64,000 nucleotides of DNA from JALZUE01 sp051251725 (GTDB lineage Bacteria > Pseudomonadota > Gammaproteobacteria > Enterobacterales > Alteromonadaceae), in contig JBPOFN010000005.1 of the NCBI GenBank assembly GCA_051251725.1, positions 62,001-126,000 on the forward strand. The letters are read 5' to 3'. The notes under the pieces were generated by a model. That model worked only from the letters and a program-made list of their open reading frames with translations. It had not been told where the DNA came from and did not search any database. Of this stretch, positions 53,328 to 63,248 are shown piece after piece; position 1 is the first letter of the stretch, and each line of letters begins with the position of its first letter. The position numbers and the translations under genes were made by a program.

Positions 53328-53479
53328 ACCAAGGTTATTTAAAGGTAATTGAGCGGCTCAATTTTAACAAAACTGATAATTGACACTAAAGTTTCTCAAT
53401 AAATTCTCGACTATATAGAGGAAATTTATCATTTTCAGGTTATTATAATTAACAACAACGCTAAGCATAGATGTAATTT

Positions 53480-53863
53480 ATGAAGAAAGTTTTATCACTG
53501 TTTTTATGTTCACTTATTTTGGTTTCACCATTAAAGGCGGCAGATTATGCCTACTTTGGTTTTGAGCCAGAAATCGTCACCAATTATGTCGCCGTTAAAA
53601 AGAAAATGGGCTATGTGCGGTTGTCAGTCGAATTAATGATTGAAGACTCAGGTAACTTAGAAGTGGTTGAGCATCATTCGCCGTTATTACGTGATGCGAT
53701 TATTAGTATTTTAGGGCAGCAACCGGAAGAAAAAGTAAAATCAATTAAAGGCCGTTCAGAAATTCAAACCTTGTGTGAAACGAAAGTAAAAGATTTATTA
53801 AAAAAAGAAACCGGCAAACCTTTAATTAAAAAATTATTATTTACTCAATGGTTAGATAACTAA
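53480..53863 (+). CDS. FliL-like periplasmic protein
   Basis: 127 residues. Hydrophobic signal (residues 1-20, cut after PLKA) is followed by YAYFGFEPEIVTNYVAVKKKMGYVRLSVELMI, then HHSPLLRDAIISILGQQ and KPLIKKLLFTQWLDN, the FliL pattern (EP..VTN, RD.II.LL.....L.TQW). Classical FliL is membrane-anchored and supports the flagellar stator; here a signal peptide instead of a long N-terminal anchor is seen and no flagellar gene is in the window, so its role may differ. Confidence 0.75.
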   Translation: MKKVLSLFLCSLILVSPLKAADYAYFGFEPEIVTNYVAVKKKMGYVRLSVELMIEDSGNLEVVEHHSPLLRDAIISILGQQPEEKVKSIKGRSEIQTLCETKVKDLLKKETGKPLIKKLLFTQWLDN

Positions 53864-53911
53864 GTTCTCAATAGACTATTTAAGACATAGCCACAAACTA
53901 ATATCAGATAT

Positions 53912-53955
53912 CAAAAAAGCGCTAAGTAAAATTTTACTTAGCGCTTTTTTAATTT
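53912..53955. terminator. Bidirectional terminator between fliL-like gene and glpG
   Basis: AAAAAAGCGCTAAGTAAAAT pairs with ATTTTACTTAGCGCTTTTTT, a near-perfect palindrome with A and T runs on either side. Confidence 0.9.
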
Positions 53956-54003
53956 CACATTAAAAGTTTCAATAATAACTTTTTAATACTAATTTATTTA
54001 CTC

Positions 54004-54873
54004 TTAGCTATTGGCTTTTAGTTTTTGCACCTTCAACAAAGCTAACAAACAACCAGTTATCAAACCTAGTAAATGGGCCGTATTGGCCATATTAATCGGT
54101 AAAACATCAAAAAAGCCAAGCACCAACCAAATCAATAAAAAGCCGACAATATTGTTTGAAATACCTAAGCCTTGATCCGGCTTCAACCAACCAAACCACC
54201 AAACATAGCCAAACAAACCATAAACAACCCCAGACAAACCACCAAAATTTGGCCCCGAAGCTAAATACTGGCCAACATTTGAGACCAGCGCCGTTAATAA
54301 AAAGATATGTAATAAACTACCCTTTCCTAACTGTCTTTCAACATCACCACCTAATTGCCACCACCACAAAGTATTAAAAGCGATATGCAATAATGAAAAG
54401 TGAAACAATGCCGGTGTCAGCAAGCGATAAGGTTCGCTTAATAGCTGTGACGTGTCTGCTGAAGTTAAAAACTTAAGCTGCTGAAATATGCCGTGAGAAA
54501 AACCCAAATAGCTTAATAAAAACACCAGCCAACATAAAACAAAAACCGTTAACGTCACAAAACCAGCGTGTGCTAAGAAATTGTTTTTTGCGGTATCGAA
54601 TAAACTAGGACCGGAAGAACGAACATCTTTTACTTCGGCTTTTTGCCATGCCGCCGATTGATATTTAGGATTATGTGGATTTTTAATAAACTGCTCAAAT
54701 AGCGTTTTAGCATCGGCTATTTCAACTGCCTGGCAAATAACCGCAAAACCTTCTTCGGTTTCAGTAATATTTGCCGCTATGCCTTCACTGTTTAAAAAGT
54801 CAGTGAACAATAAAGCAATATTATGCTGATTAATTACCACTAATACTTGCGGCTCAGTTTGCGGTTGATCCAT
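54004..54873 (-). CDS. glpG: Rhomboid intramembrane serine protease GlpG
   Basis: 289 residues. N-terminal cytosolic domain (1-80, small alpha/beta), then six helices. Catalytic Ser214 in GGLSGVVYGL and His267 in NTAHLLGL; HIAFNTLWWWQLGGDVE (163-179) is the rhomboid loop. Cuts membrane-protein segments within the inner membrane. Follows glpE by 8 bp, the order glpE-glpG as in E. coli. Confidence 0.94.
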   Translation of the reverse strand: MDQPQTEPQVLVVINQHNIALLFTDFLNSEGIAANITETEEGFAVICQAVEIADAKTLFEQFIKNPHNPKYQSAAWQKAEVKDVRSSGPSLFDTAKNNFLAHAGFVTLTVFVLCWLVFLLSYLGFSHGIFQQLKFLTSADTSQLLSEPYRLLTPALFHFSLLHIAFNTLWWWQLGGDVERQLGKGSLLHIFLLTALVSNVGQYLASGPNFGGLSGVVYGLFGYVWWFGWLKPDQGLGISNNIVGFLLIWLVLGFFDVLPINMANTAHLLGLITGCLLALLKVQKLKANS

Positions 54874-54881
54874 GGTAATAA

Positions 54882-55214
54882 CTAATTTTCAGTATCGTTT
54901 GGATAAGTGCTTTGCCACTCAGTAAAACCACCATCAAGTGAATATACATCAGTAAAATCTTGGCTAATTAGGTATTGTGCGGCTTGTTGACTCGAAATAC
55001 CGTGATAACAACAAACCACTGTTGGCGCGTCAAAATCCGCTTCGCGCATAAAGTCAGCTATCGTTTCATTTGTTAAGTGAATGGCATTGATGATGCGGTT
55101 ATTCGTAAATGACGCTAAGTCGCGAATATCTAGGACAACATGGCTTTTGTCAGCCAATACTTGTTTTAATTCATTTACGCTAAGGTGTTTAAATTGATTT
55201 ACGTTTTCTGTCAC
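54882..55214 (-). CDS. glpE: Thiosulfate sulfurtransferase GlpE
   Basis: 110 residues, a single rhodanese domain that transfers sulfane sulfur. The active Cys is in VVCCYHGISSQQAA (about 67-80, the CYHGISS loop of GlpE). Start is GTG at 55214 with GGAA upstream. Pair with glpG 8 bp downstream. Cytosolic. Confidence 0.93.
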   Translation of the reverse strand: MTENVNQFKHLSVNELKQVLADKSHVVLDIRDLASFTNNRIINAIHLTNETIADFMREADFDAPTVVCCYHGISSQQAAQYLISQDFTDVYSLDGGFTEWQSTYPNDTEN

Positions 55215-55363
55215 AGCAAGTTCCGCACATTGTTCTTTAAAATTGTAGCTAATTTACCATAATCTTTATTTAAACGCCGGATAAATTGAATTTACTCAAT
55301 TCGGCGATGCCTTTATTCGCGACAAACGCTATAATGCCAACAAATTTAGCCTCTAGTAACATC

Positions 55364-56830
55364 ATGAAATATAGCGACTTACGAGATTTTATTGCGCAAT
55401 TAGAAGAACTTGGCGAACTTAAACGCATTAGTACACCCGTTTCTACGCATTTAACCATGACCGAAATTAGTGATCGCACTTTACGTGCTGAAGGTCCGGC
55501 GCTGTTATTTGAAAACCCGATTGGTTCCACGATTCCGGTGTTAACTAATCTTTTTGGTACGCCTAAACGTGTTGCTTTAGCAATGGGACAAACCAACGTC
55601 GCAGCATTACGTGACGTCGGTAAATTACTCGCTATGTTAAAAGAGCCTGAGCCACCAAAAGGCTTACGTGACGCTATGGATAAATTACCGCTATATAAAC
55701 AAGTGCTTAACATGCCAAATAAAGTGTTAAAAAAGGCGCCTTGTCAGCAAGTAATAATTACCGGTGATGACGTCGATTTAACTAAGTTACCTATTCAGCA
55801 TTGTTGGCCGGGCGATATTGCGCCATTGATCACTTGGGGCTTAACTGTCACCAAAGGGCCACATAAAGAACGCCAAAATTTAGGAATTTATCGTCAGCAA
55901 TTATTAGGGCCAAATAAATTAATTATGCGCTGGCTTTCTCATCGCGGCGGCGCCTTAGACTTTTATGAATTTAAAAAGCAATTTCCTGGTGAAAAATATC
56001 CGGTGTCTGTTGCACTTGGCGCTGATCCTGCGACTATTCTTGGCGCAGTAACTCCTGTACCTGATAACTTATCAGAATATGCCTTTGCCGGTTTATTACG
56101 CGGTAGTAAAACGGAAGTGGTTAAATGTTTAAGTAACGATCTACAAGTTCCTGCTTCAGCAGAAATAGTACTTGAAGGTTATATTGACCCTGATGAAATG
56201 GCGCCCGAAGGACCTTACGGCGATCATACCGGTTATTATAATGAGGTCGATGACTTTCCCGTTTTTACCGTCACCCATATGACTCATCGCAAAGACCCGA
56301 TTTATCACAGCACTTATACCGGTCGTCCGCCTGATGAACCGGCTATTTTAGGCGTTGCCTTAAATGAAGTGTTTGTACCAATTTTACAAAAGCAATTCCC
56401 TGAGATTGTTGACTTTTATCTGCCGCCAGAAGGCTGTTCATATCGCGTTGCAATAGTCACTATGAAAAAACAATATCCTGGTCATGCTAAAAGAGTAATG
56501 ATGGGGGTTTGGTCGTTCTTGCGTCAATTTATGTACACCAAATTTGTGATTGTTTGTGATGACGACATTAATGCTCGTGATTGGAAAGATGTTATTTGGG
56601 CGATGACCACTAGAATGGATCCAAGCCGCGATACTACTTTAATTGAAAATACTCCCATTGATTATCTCGACTTTGCCTCACCAGTTTCAGGCTTAGGATC
56701 AAAAATGGGGATGGATGCTACCAATAAATGGCCTGGTGAAACTAACCGAGAATGGGGTGAACCCATTGTTATGGATGAAGCCGTGATCAAAGAGGTTGAT
56801 GAACTTTGGCAAAGCCTCGGCATAGATTAA
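55364..56830 (+). CDS. ubiD: 4-hydroxy-3-polyprenylbenzoate decarboxylase
   Basis: 488 residues from the ATG at 55364 (MKYSDLRDFIAQLEELGELKRI), the normal UbiD start; the longest frame from 55286 adds 26 unrelated residues. Prenylated-FMN-dependent removal of the carboxyl group in ubiquinone synthesis. Conserved: NLGIYRQQLLG, RWLSHRGGALDF, DPDEMAPEGPYGDHTGYY and FVIVCDDDINARDW. Lies divergent from glpE and 192 bp before fre, the classical ubiD-fre pairing. Confidence 0.95.
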   Translation: MKYSDLRDFIAQLEELGELKRISTPVSTHLTMTEISDRTLRAEGPALLFENPIGSTIPVLTNLFGTPKRVALAMGQTNVAALRDVGKLLAMLKEPEPPKGLRDAMDKLPLYKQVLNMPNKVLKKAPCQQVIITGDDVDLTKLPIQHCWPGDIAPLITWGLTVTKGPHKERQNLGIYRQQLLGPNKLIMRWLSHRGGALDFYEFKKQFPGEKYPVSVALGADPATILGAVTPVPDNLSEYAFAGLLRGSKTEVVKCLSNDLQVPASAEIVLEGYIDPDEMAPEGPYGDHTGYYNEVDDFPVFTVTHMTHRKDPIYHSTYTGRPPDEPAILGVALNEVFVPILQKQFPEIVDFYLPPEGCSYRVAIVTMKKQYPGHAKRVMMGVWSFLRQFMYTKFVIVCDDDINARDWKDVIWAMTTRMDPSRDTTLIENTPIDYLDFASPVSGLGSKMGMDATNKWPGETNREWGEPIVMDEAVIKEVDELWQSLGID

Positions 56831-57022
56831 GGCTGAACATTAACACCTAACATCCAATGGTTTAACTTGATATAATCGCGCCACGACCGAACAAGTCAGC
56901 CGTATTGAGCGTTTAAATTCGCCAGTATCACCTTACTTGTTTCTGATTAATTTATTAATATATAACTGTATTTACCTTTATTTCAATAAGCTATAAAGGT
57001 AAATGCCGCCATAAGGTTACCA

Positions 57023-57718
57023 ATGAATACAATTACTTGTCAGGTTGAATCGCTGACATCATTAACGCCTTTTATTTATAAAGTGTTATTAAAGCCTGAG
57101 AAAAAAGTTGAATTTATCGCCGGACAATATCTTAATTTTGTCATGAGTGACGAAGATAAACGCCCTTTTTCTATTGCAAGTTCGCCAACAAGTGAATTAA
57201 TTGAATTACAAATTGGTGCGTTTGAAGAAAATAGTTATGCCATGCAAGTGATTGAACGCATAAAAAGTAACAGCCAAGTGACTATTGAAATGCCATTAGG
57301 TAATTCAGGCTTAGTGGCAAGTAGCCAACGTCCGTTATTATTATTAGCTGGCGGCACCGGTTTTTCTTATATTAAATCTATGTTTGAACTGCTTGCTGAA
57401 CAGCAAACAGATAGAGCTGTAATTGTTTATTGGGGCGTGCGTGAGCCTTCTGCTTTGTATGAACTAGAACAAACAGCTAGCTGTATTAATAGTATCGCTA
57501 ATGGGAGTTTTATCCCGGTTGTACAAACTCCTGATGACAATTGGCAAGGCCGCACTGGCTTATTGCATCAAGCGGCAATGGCAGACATTAATGACTTAGC
57601 CGCGTACGATATTTATCTCGCTGGCCGCTTTGATATGGTTGGTATTATTCGTGAAGATTTTGTTAAAAAAGGCGCATTAGTTAAACATATGTATGCTGAT
57701 GCTTTTGCTTTTATTTAA
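57023..57718 (+). CDS. fre: NAD(P)H-flavin reductase
   Basis: 231 residues, as E. coli Fre (233). Ferredoxin-reductase fold: flavin-binding RPFSIASSP (51-59), the NAD(P)H-binding LLLAGGTGFSYIKSM (about 106-120), VYWGVREPSALY and a C-terminal DMYADAFAFI-like end. It reduces free FMN/FAD and can supply UbiD-type chemistry with reduced flavin; the ubiD-fre neighbour pattern is common. AAGG ribosome site. Confidence 0.92.
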   Translation: MNTITCQVESLTSLTPFIYKVLLKPEKKVEFIAGQYLNFVMSDEDKRPFSIASSPTSELIELQIGAFEENSYAMQVIERIKSNSQVTIEMPLGNSGLVASSQRPLLLLAGGTGFSYIKSMFELLAEQQTDRAVIVYWGVREPSALYELEQTASCINSIANGSFIPVVQTPDDNWQGRTGLLHQAAMADINDLAAYDIYLAGRFDMVGIIREDFVKKGALVKHMYADAFAFI

Positions 57719-57759
57719 GTTTAGCTTAGCTCTGTTCAGTCAGTGATCAAAGTTTACTC

Positions 57760-57822
57760 ACTTGCAATGCTGTATGACCTTTCAACAGCATTGCAAGTAT
57801 GCGAGAGTTAGCCAACTCTCGC
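57760..57822. terminator. Tandem hairpins between fre and the diguanylate cyclase gene
   Basis: First stem: 14-bp perfect arms ACTTGCAATGCTGT and ACAGCATTGCAAGT (57760-57798). Second stem: GCGAGAGTT and AACTCTCGC (57801-57822) followed by TATTTTAT, overlapping the cyclase stop codon at 57808. Likely terminators for the two convergent genes. Confidence 0.7.
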
Positions 57823-59940
57823 TATTTTATCCGTTATTCTGACACAATTTCGACCAGCATCTTTCGCCTGATATAAACATTCATCAGCAACATGTATCCA
57901 CTGTAAAACATCAGTAGAAAATGAAGCATCCGCAATAACAGCGCCGAAACTTGCAGTAATTTTAAAAGGGACATTTTGCTCAGCGACAAAAACTTGCTCT
58001 TCAATCGTTACTCTTAGTGTTTCAAGCTTAGTCACTAATGCTGCTGGCGTAATGTAAGGGGCAACAATAATAAATTCTTCACCGCCAAAGCGTACTACCA
58101 TATCACTGCCGCGATCGAAGGCGTGTTTAATTAAGCGAGCAACTTCTACTAAACATTTATCACCGGTTAAATGTCCATAATTGTCATTTAGTTTTTTAAA
58201 GAAATCTAAATCAACCATCACTAATGCCATTAACGCAGTATTACGGTCAGCTGACTTTTGCACCATGGCAAAATTATCATCTAAATAACGGCGATTATGA
58301 ACCTGCGTTAAACCGTCAAAAAGCGCTAATTTTTCTAATTTTTGATTGGCTTCATTAAGCTCTTTTGTCCGCTCAATCACTCTTTCTTCAAGTAACTCTT
58401 GATAGTTATATAGCGTATTCCGGTTACTGACTATTTCTTCATATAAGTGCACAACTTCTTTACTAGCACTTAATTTACTCGGCATTTTTTGCTCTTTTTG
58501 TTTGCTTAATTGGCCAATTATAAAATGAATAGGCTTAGTTAACCTGCGACCATATTGATCAGCAAAATAAGTGGTCACAATTAAAGTAAAAAATAAAATA
58601 ATAAAAACCGATAAATATTCGCTTTTTATATGATTGGCAGACGATAAGCCTGCTATTAAAGAATAAACTTGCCAACCATTGGCTGTTGCCACCATTTGAT
58701 AGAGATAGCGCTGGTTATTAACCGTCGGCAATATGAGCTCATGTTCTATATTCTTGACTTGTTGATGATTAAAAGGCGCTAAGGTTACTAGTTTCAGCCT
58801 GGGTGATGCTGAAATCACTCGTCCTTTTTGATCAACAATAACCGTACTAACAGGTAATTCATTTATTTTTGCTGACGGTAAGCTTTTCAATAACTGTAAA
58901 TCTAACAATGCATCAACAACGTATTGTTCACTCTTGTTGGTTTTGGAAATAAAATTTTGATTCATTGTCAGAAAAAGAAAGTCATCCTCCGCTGACCAAT
59001 GAACATTATTCGCATCATTAGATTGGGCAGCTAACGATACTTGCTTATTTTGACTACCCTGCCCAAATGCATATTTCACATCACCCTCTAAATCAGCTAG
59101 ATAAACCGCTTTAAAATCAGGGTAAGAAAGTAAAAATTTATTTATGACAAAATCATAATATTGCGGTGGTGAAGCGCTCAACCATTCACTGGCAAACTCA
59201 ACGCCTTTTTCATTTTTGTCATAATAGAAGTCGATAACGTCGGCAATGTTTTGGCTATTATCTAATAACGATTTATCGACCAAATTTTTAGCACTTTGAA
59301 TAAAGTGATTACTGATAAATAAAGTTGCAGTGAATAACGCCGTAGTGGTAACAAAAACTAACGAATAGACTACTTTTGCCCGTAATGTACGATGCGATGA
59401 AGATTGATGACGCCAAGTAATATGCAGCTTTTCATTAAAAACAAACATCAAAAAACAAGCAATACTGGTATACCACAAGCCATTAAAGCCCTGTTTAAAC
59501 ACCGTAAATAAATCAGCGGTACTAAAGTCAGCAACTTGAAACCAGATAATCAACATGGTTAACGGCATACCAATGGCCAGCCAATAAACCATATCCGCAA
59601 TTAAAACATACCACCCCTTGGAACGCATGGTCGAGATAAACCAAGCTTCAAGGCCAAAGGTTAAAAAACCCCACGGATGACCAAAAATAAAATAAACCGG
59701 GATTAAAGTAATAATTGCGGCAACTAAAGTGTATTTAGGCAATAAATGCATCGCCACAAACACAAAAGCCGCGTTCCCTAAAATTAAATTTATTTCAGGT
59801 AATACGGGGATCGGGATACTATTAATTAACGCTCCAATCACCCCCATAAAAATGGCAAAAGACCAAGCTTTAGCCTGATTTTTTTCGTTAACGGTTGATG
59901 GCGGCGCCTGATTTACTGAATCTTTTTTCAACACTGACAT
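57808..59940 (-). CDS. Membrane-bound diguanylate cyclase
   Basis: 710 residues from the ATG at 59940; a TTG at 59952 adds four. Residues about 25-170 hold six membrane helices in MASE style, then a helix at about 190-212 and an extracytoplasmic sensor (about 215-445) before another membrane helix and a coiled coil (EERVIERTKELNEANQKLEKLAL). The C-terminal GGDEF domain has DGLTQVHNRRYLDD and RFGGEEF, an intact active site, so it should make cyclic di-GMP. No EAL domain. Signal and target unknown. Confidence 0.93.
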   Translation of the reverse strand: MSVLKKDSVNQAPPSTVNEKNQAKAWSFAIFMGVIGALINSIPIPVLPEINLILGNAAFVFVAMHLLPKYTLVAAIITLIPVYFIFGHPWGFLTFGLEAWFISTMRSKGWYVLIADMVYWLAIGMPLTMLIIWFQVADFSTADLFTVFKQGFNGLWYTSIACFLMFVFNEKLHITWRHQSSSHRTLRAKVVYSLVFVTTTALFTATLFISNHFIQSAKNLVDKSLLDNSQNIADVIDFYYDKNEKGVEFASEWLSASPPQYYDFVINKFLLSYPDFKAVYLADLEGDVKYAFGQGSQNKQVSLAAQSNDANNVHWSAEDDFLFLTMNQNFISKTNKSEQYVVDALLDLQLLKSLPSAKINELPVSTVIVDQKGRVISASPRLKLVTLAPFNHQQVKNIEHELILPTVNNQRYLYQMVATANGWQVYSLIAGLSSANHIKSEYLSVFIILFFTLIVTTYFADQYGRRLTKPIHFIIGQLSKQKEQKMPSKLSASKEVVHLYEEIVSNRNTLYNYQELLEERVIERTKELNEANQKLEKLALFDGLTQVHNRRYLDDNFAMVQKSADRNTALMALVMVDLDFFKKLNDNYGHLTGDKCLVEVARLIKHAFDRGSDMVVRFGGEEFIIVAPYITPAALVTKLETLRVTIEEQVFVAEQNVPFKITASFGAVIADASFSTDVLQWIHVADECLYQAKDAGRNCVRITDKIARVG

Positions 59941-59972
59941 TGACGTAGTCAACCCTAAACTTATTCTGCAGA

Positions 59973-61145
59973 TTATTGGAGTAAAAGCTGGTTAGCTTGT
60001 TGGTATTCTTGTTTCGCGATTAAAGCTTTGGCATAAAATAAGCGGTCTTGTTGATCAAAGCCTTGATCAAGCTTTAACAAGCTCGCATATGCTTTTACTG
60101 CCATATCGTATTGATGGCAAGTGTAAGCAAGGAATCCCAAACATCCTAACCACTTTACGCTGTGCGGATCTTTATGAAGGTGCTTTTGAGCTTCGTTTAA
60201 TAAGCTGTCAACATTATTCAATGGCAACTCACGAATGCGCTTTAAGTAGTCAGCATCCGCGTTAAATTTAAAGCTCGGCAGCAGGTATTCTTCAAGCTTG
60301 TTGTTCAAACCGTGTTGCGCTAATACGTAACAATAAGCAAAAACCACTTCTTGCTGCTGTTTTAGCTTTTTAGTAATCGACAACCAATATTTTTCTAATT
60401 GCGCTTGCCCACCGGTTTTTAGCAAATGTGAAAAATGGCCTAAAAAGGCTTGCTGACACCAGCGATTGATTTTTACTTGGGTGATGTTTTTATCTTTCAG
60501 GGCTTTTGGTAAATATTCAATCACATGTTCAAAGCGCTGCTCAATCAGGCTTAACTCGATTTCAAGTGAAAATAAGCGGTAATCGTGGCCGATATGCTTA
60601 TGATATTCATCGATTAACGAACGTGCTTTTTGATAATTCTTTAATTGCAACTGCTGCGAAATAATCACTAATATTTGCACTAAACTGTCTTTCAAGACCT
60701 CAGGATTTTGTACTAAGCAGTCTAAATAGTATTCAGTTTTAGCCGATAATTTTTGCTTATGAGCAGCATCCGCAGCCAAAGCATAGCCACTTTGCGGCAT
60801 CACTTCATACTCAGCACTTTTACTTAATAGTTGCTCAGCTTGTTGGTAATCCCCAAGTAGATAAGCCGCTATACCTTGATTAAATTGGCGCTCAGCTTTT
60901 CTTCGGCCAGCAAAGGTAATTTTGCGCCACGTACCTTGGCCCAATTTAAAGCCGCCTCGTAATAATTTTAACGACAGCAATAAAGTAATAAATAAAACCA
61001 GTAGAAATATCCCAGCAGTAACCACGGTTGATTCAACAGTAAAGTCGCCGAACGCAATTAAAATATAGCCTTTTTCACCGATCAGATAAGGGCTAACGGC
61101 AATTGCTAGAAAGAATAAAACAATAATAATTAACAGCCGTTTCAT
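59973..61145 (-). CDS. hemY: HemY family protein
   Basis: 390 residues: two N-terminal membrane helices (about 5-22 and 41-62), then a helical TPR-like cytosolic part (YLLGDYQQAEQLLSKSAEY, AVKAYASLLKL). This is the proteobacterial HemY of the hemCDXY operon, not the protoporphyrinogen oxidase of Bacillus with the same name. Role not settled, perhaps supporting heme synthesis at the membrane. Overlaps hemX by 4 bp. Confidence 0.88.
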   Translation of the reverse strand: MKRLLIIIVLFFLAIAVSPYLIGEKGYILIAFGDFTVESTVVTAGIFLLVLFITLLLSLKLLRGGFKLGQGTWRKITFAGRRKAERQFNQGIAAYLLGDYQQAEQLLSKSAEYEVMPQSGYALAADAAHKQKLSAKTEYYLDCLVQNPEVLKDSLVQILVIISQQLQLKNYQKARSLIDEYHKHIGHDYRLFSLEIELSLIEQRFEHVIEYLPKALKDKNITQVKINRWCQQAFLGHFSHLLKTGGQAQLEKYWLSITKKLKQQQEVVFAYCYVLAQHGLNNKLEEYLLPSFKFNADADYLKRIRELPLNNVDSLLNEAQKHLHKDPHSVKWLGCLGFLAYTCHQYDMAVKAYASLLKLDQGFDQQDRLFYAKALIAKQEYQQANQLLLQ

Positions 61146-62491
61146 ATAACTGCCTCAGCTGATTGACTTGCTTGCTCTATTGCTTCTTGTGGCGCAGCTG
61201 AGCTCTCATTAACCGCATCAGGGTCTTCATCAGGCTGATTAATTACTGGTGATTGCTCGCGATAACTTTGGTTCAGGATCACTTGTTGAATTTCAGCTAA
61301 AGCAGTTAATTCAGCAGGATACTCAATAAAAACCCGTTCGCTTTTTAAATTTTCAACACTTTGATAAAAACTTTGATTCGCGGGTTCGTCCATATCAAAA
61401 TAGGTTACTAACCAAGCTTGTACATCCGCTAAAGTTTGCTGATATAACTGGCTTTGTCCTTTTGTTGCTGCCCATTGCGTTTGTTGTAATTTCAATTTTA
61501 AATTCGCGACTAAATTTTGTTTTTGTACCGGGGTTAGTAGCGGCTCAACATTGGCACTTCTTCGGCGGACAGTTATAAAGTCACCTAAAAAGCGCTGCCA
61601 GGTTTTATTTAAATTTTCTTGCCAATCATCGGTGTTATCTGACAATTCAAAATTTTCGCTTATGTGCTCAGCATCAGGCACATAGGCAAGCGCTAAGGGT
61701 AATTTATCGATCTGACTTGCTAAGCCCATTAAGGTTAATATCACTTCTTCAGTATTTATGACCGGTAATGATTTCAGCATCTCAATATCTTGATGTAATA
61801 ATGTTCTAACCGCTAAAAACTTCGGATTTTTTAATTCTTTTAAGCGCTGATCAGCATCTTGTAATAAGGCAATAGCCGCTTGCGTGTCTTTTTCTAACCA
61901 AATGGTTCGACCCGCAACACGCACTAAATATTCAGCTTCATGGATTAACCAATCGGTTGGTTTAGTGGCATTTAAGCGATCTACGGTTTTTTGTAATTTA
62001 TCAATCGTGTTTTTATTATCAGCCGCAATGCCAGTACTTAATTGTTGTAATTGCTGCTCAAATAAACGCTGCTGATTCTTTAGCAGTTGCTTAGTCTCGG
62101 CTTGTAAATTCTGCTTAGTTTCAGCTTGTTTAGTAAGTAATTGTTGGGCTGCTTGTTGTTCAACCTTTTTTAACATCGCATTACTAAAAGTTACTTGCTG
62201 CTTTTCAAACCATAAGTAGCCAAACACTATTGTTGCGATGGCAAACAAAGATAATAAAAACGCTAGTACCGCTATTTTCGAGACTGGCGTTTTAGGCACG
62301 CGCCGAGCGGGTATTGGTTTTTTTACTTGTGGCTGAACCGGAGATTTATCCACCGCTGGTTTACTGCTAGCGGCGCTTGATTTGACACTAGCGGGATCCG
62401 CCGAGGTCGCCGATACCTGCGCTTTTTCATCAGCATTGGCATTGCTTATTGGCTTATCATTTTGATCTGATTGCAACTTATTGTCGGTCAT
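61142..62491 (-). CDS. hemX: HemX family protein
   Basis: 449 residues. An Ala/Pro/Lys-rich N-terminus (1-78, with KKPIPARRVPKTP) precedes one membrane helix (about 80-101), then a long Gln-rich coiled coil (QLLTKQAETKQNLQAETKQ) and a helical domain (LIHEAEYLVRVAGRTIWL, FLAVRTLLHQDIEML). Matches HemX, often annotated uroporphyrinogen-III C-methyltransferase-like, but no SAM-binding motif is visible, so methyltransferase activity is unlikely. Overlaps hemD by 14 bp and hemY by 4 bp. Confidence 0.88.
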   Translation of the reverse strand: MTDNKLQSDQNDKPISNANADEKAQVSATSADPASVKSSAASSKPAVDKSPVQPQVKKPIPARRVPKTPVSKIAVLAFLLSLFAIATIVFGYLWFEKQQVTFSNAMLKKVEQQAAQQLLTKQAETKQNLQAETKQLLKNQQRLFEQQLQQLSTGIAADNKNTIDKLQKTVDRLNATKPTDWLIHEAEYLVRVAGRTIWLEKDTQAAIALLQDADQRLKELKNPKFLAVRTLLHQDIEMLKSLPVINTEEVILTLMGLASQIDKLPLALAYVPDAEHISENFELSDNTDDWQENLNKTWQRFLGDFITVRRRSANVEPLLTPVQKQNLVANLKLKLQQTQWAATKGQSQLYQQTLADVQAWLVTYFDMDEPANQSFYQSVENLKSERVFIEYPAELTALAEIQQVILNQSYREQSPVINQPDEDPDAVNESSAAPQEAIEQASQSAEAVI

Positions 62492-63248
62492 CTTGTTTTT
62501 CCATTTCGATAATCGCTGTTAATAATCGTTGATTATCGGCACCTTGTGCAGTTAATACGTGTGATAATTCTAATTGTTTGGCTCGGTTGGCAATACGTGC
62601 GCTTGCCACCACCCAACAACAAGATTTTTGCCAATAGTTTTCAGGCCTTACCAGCAAATTTACCATGTTTTCTAACAGAGAAACACTAGTAATAACAATA
62701 CAATTTATTGCTGATTCGCGCCAATAATCGATTTCATTTGGCGTCGGTTGTCGCCATTTTCGTTGATAACTTTGTCCGTAGCGAACAATCGCCCCTTTTG
62801 CTTTCAGCGCATTGAATAACAACTCGCGGCCATCATCACCGCGAATCAACACAACTGGCTGCTGACGAACGTCTGCTAACTCAGGTAAAGCTAACACGCC
62901 TTCACTGTCTTGGCGTGTGGGCGACAGCGCAACCACACCAATATTTTTTAATGCCTGTTGGGTCGCTTTACCAACGGCGATTACCAGCCGATATTGCCAA
63001 GTATTTACCGCAACTATTTGCGCCGCAAATTCAACGGCAGCAACACTGACAAAAATAAGTATAGACTGAGAGTTATCAGTAAGTAAGGACTTGCAAAGCG
63101 AAGTAGAGGAATTTTTTTGATAAGAAAATAAGGCACAAGGCTGGGCATTAATTTGCTGCTGATTCAGTAACTCAACTAAAGCACTCCCATTGGGCTCAGG
63201 TCGAGTTACTAAAACATTTATTTTCGAGGCTAAATTAGCTTTGCTCAT
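62478..63248 (-). CDS. hemD: Uroporphyrinogen-III synthase
   Basis: 256 residues. Cyclises hydroxymethylbilane to uroporphyrinogen III in the cytosol. The family is poorly conserved; VLVTRPEPNGSALVELL at the start, VAAVEFA, VGKATQQAL, VVLIRGDDGRELL and CIVITSVSLLENM follow the HemD pattern. Overlaps hemC by 14 bp and hemX by 14 bp, so translation is coupled. Confidence 0.93.
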   Translation of the reverse strand: MSKANLASKINVLVTRPEPNGSALVELLNQQQINAQPCALFSYQKNSSTSLCKSLLTDNSQSILIFVSVAAVEFAAQIVAVNTWQYRLVIAVGKATQQALKNIGVVALSPTRQDSEGVLALPELADVRQQPVVLIRGDDGRELLFNALKAKGAIVRYGQSYQRKWRQPTPNEIDYWRESAINCIVITSVSLLENMVNLLVRPENYWQKSCCWVVASARIANRAKQLELSHVLTAQGADNQRLLTAIIEMEKQDDRQ

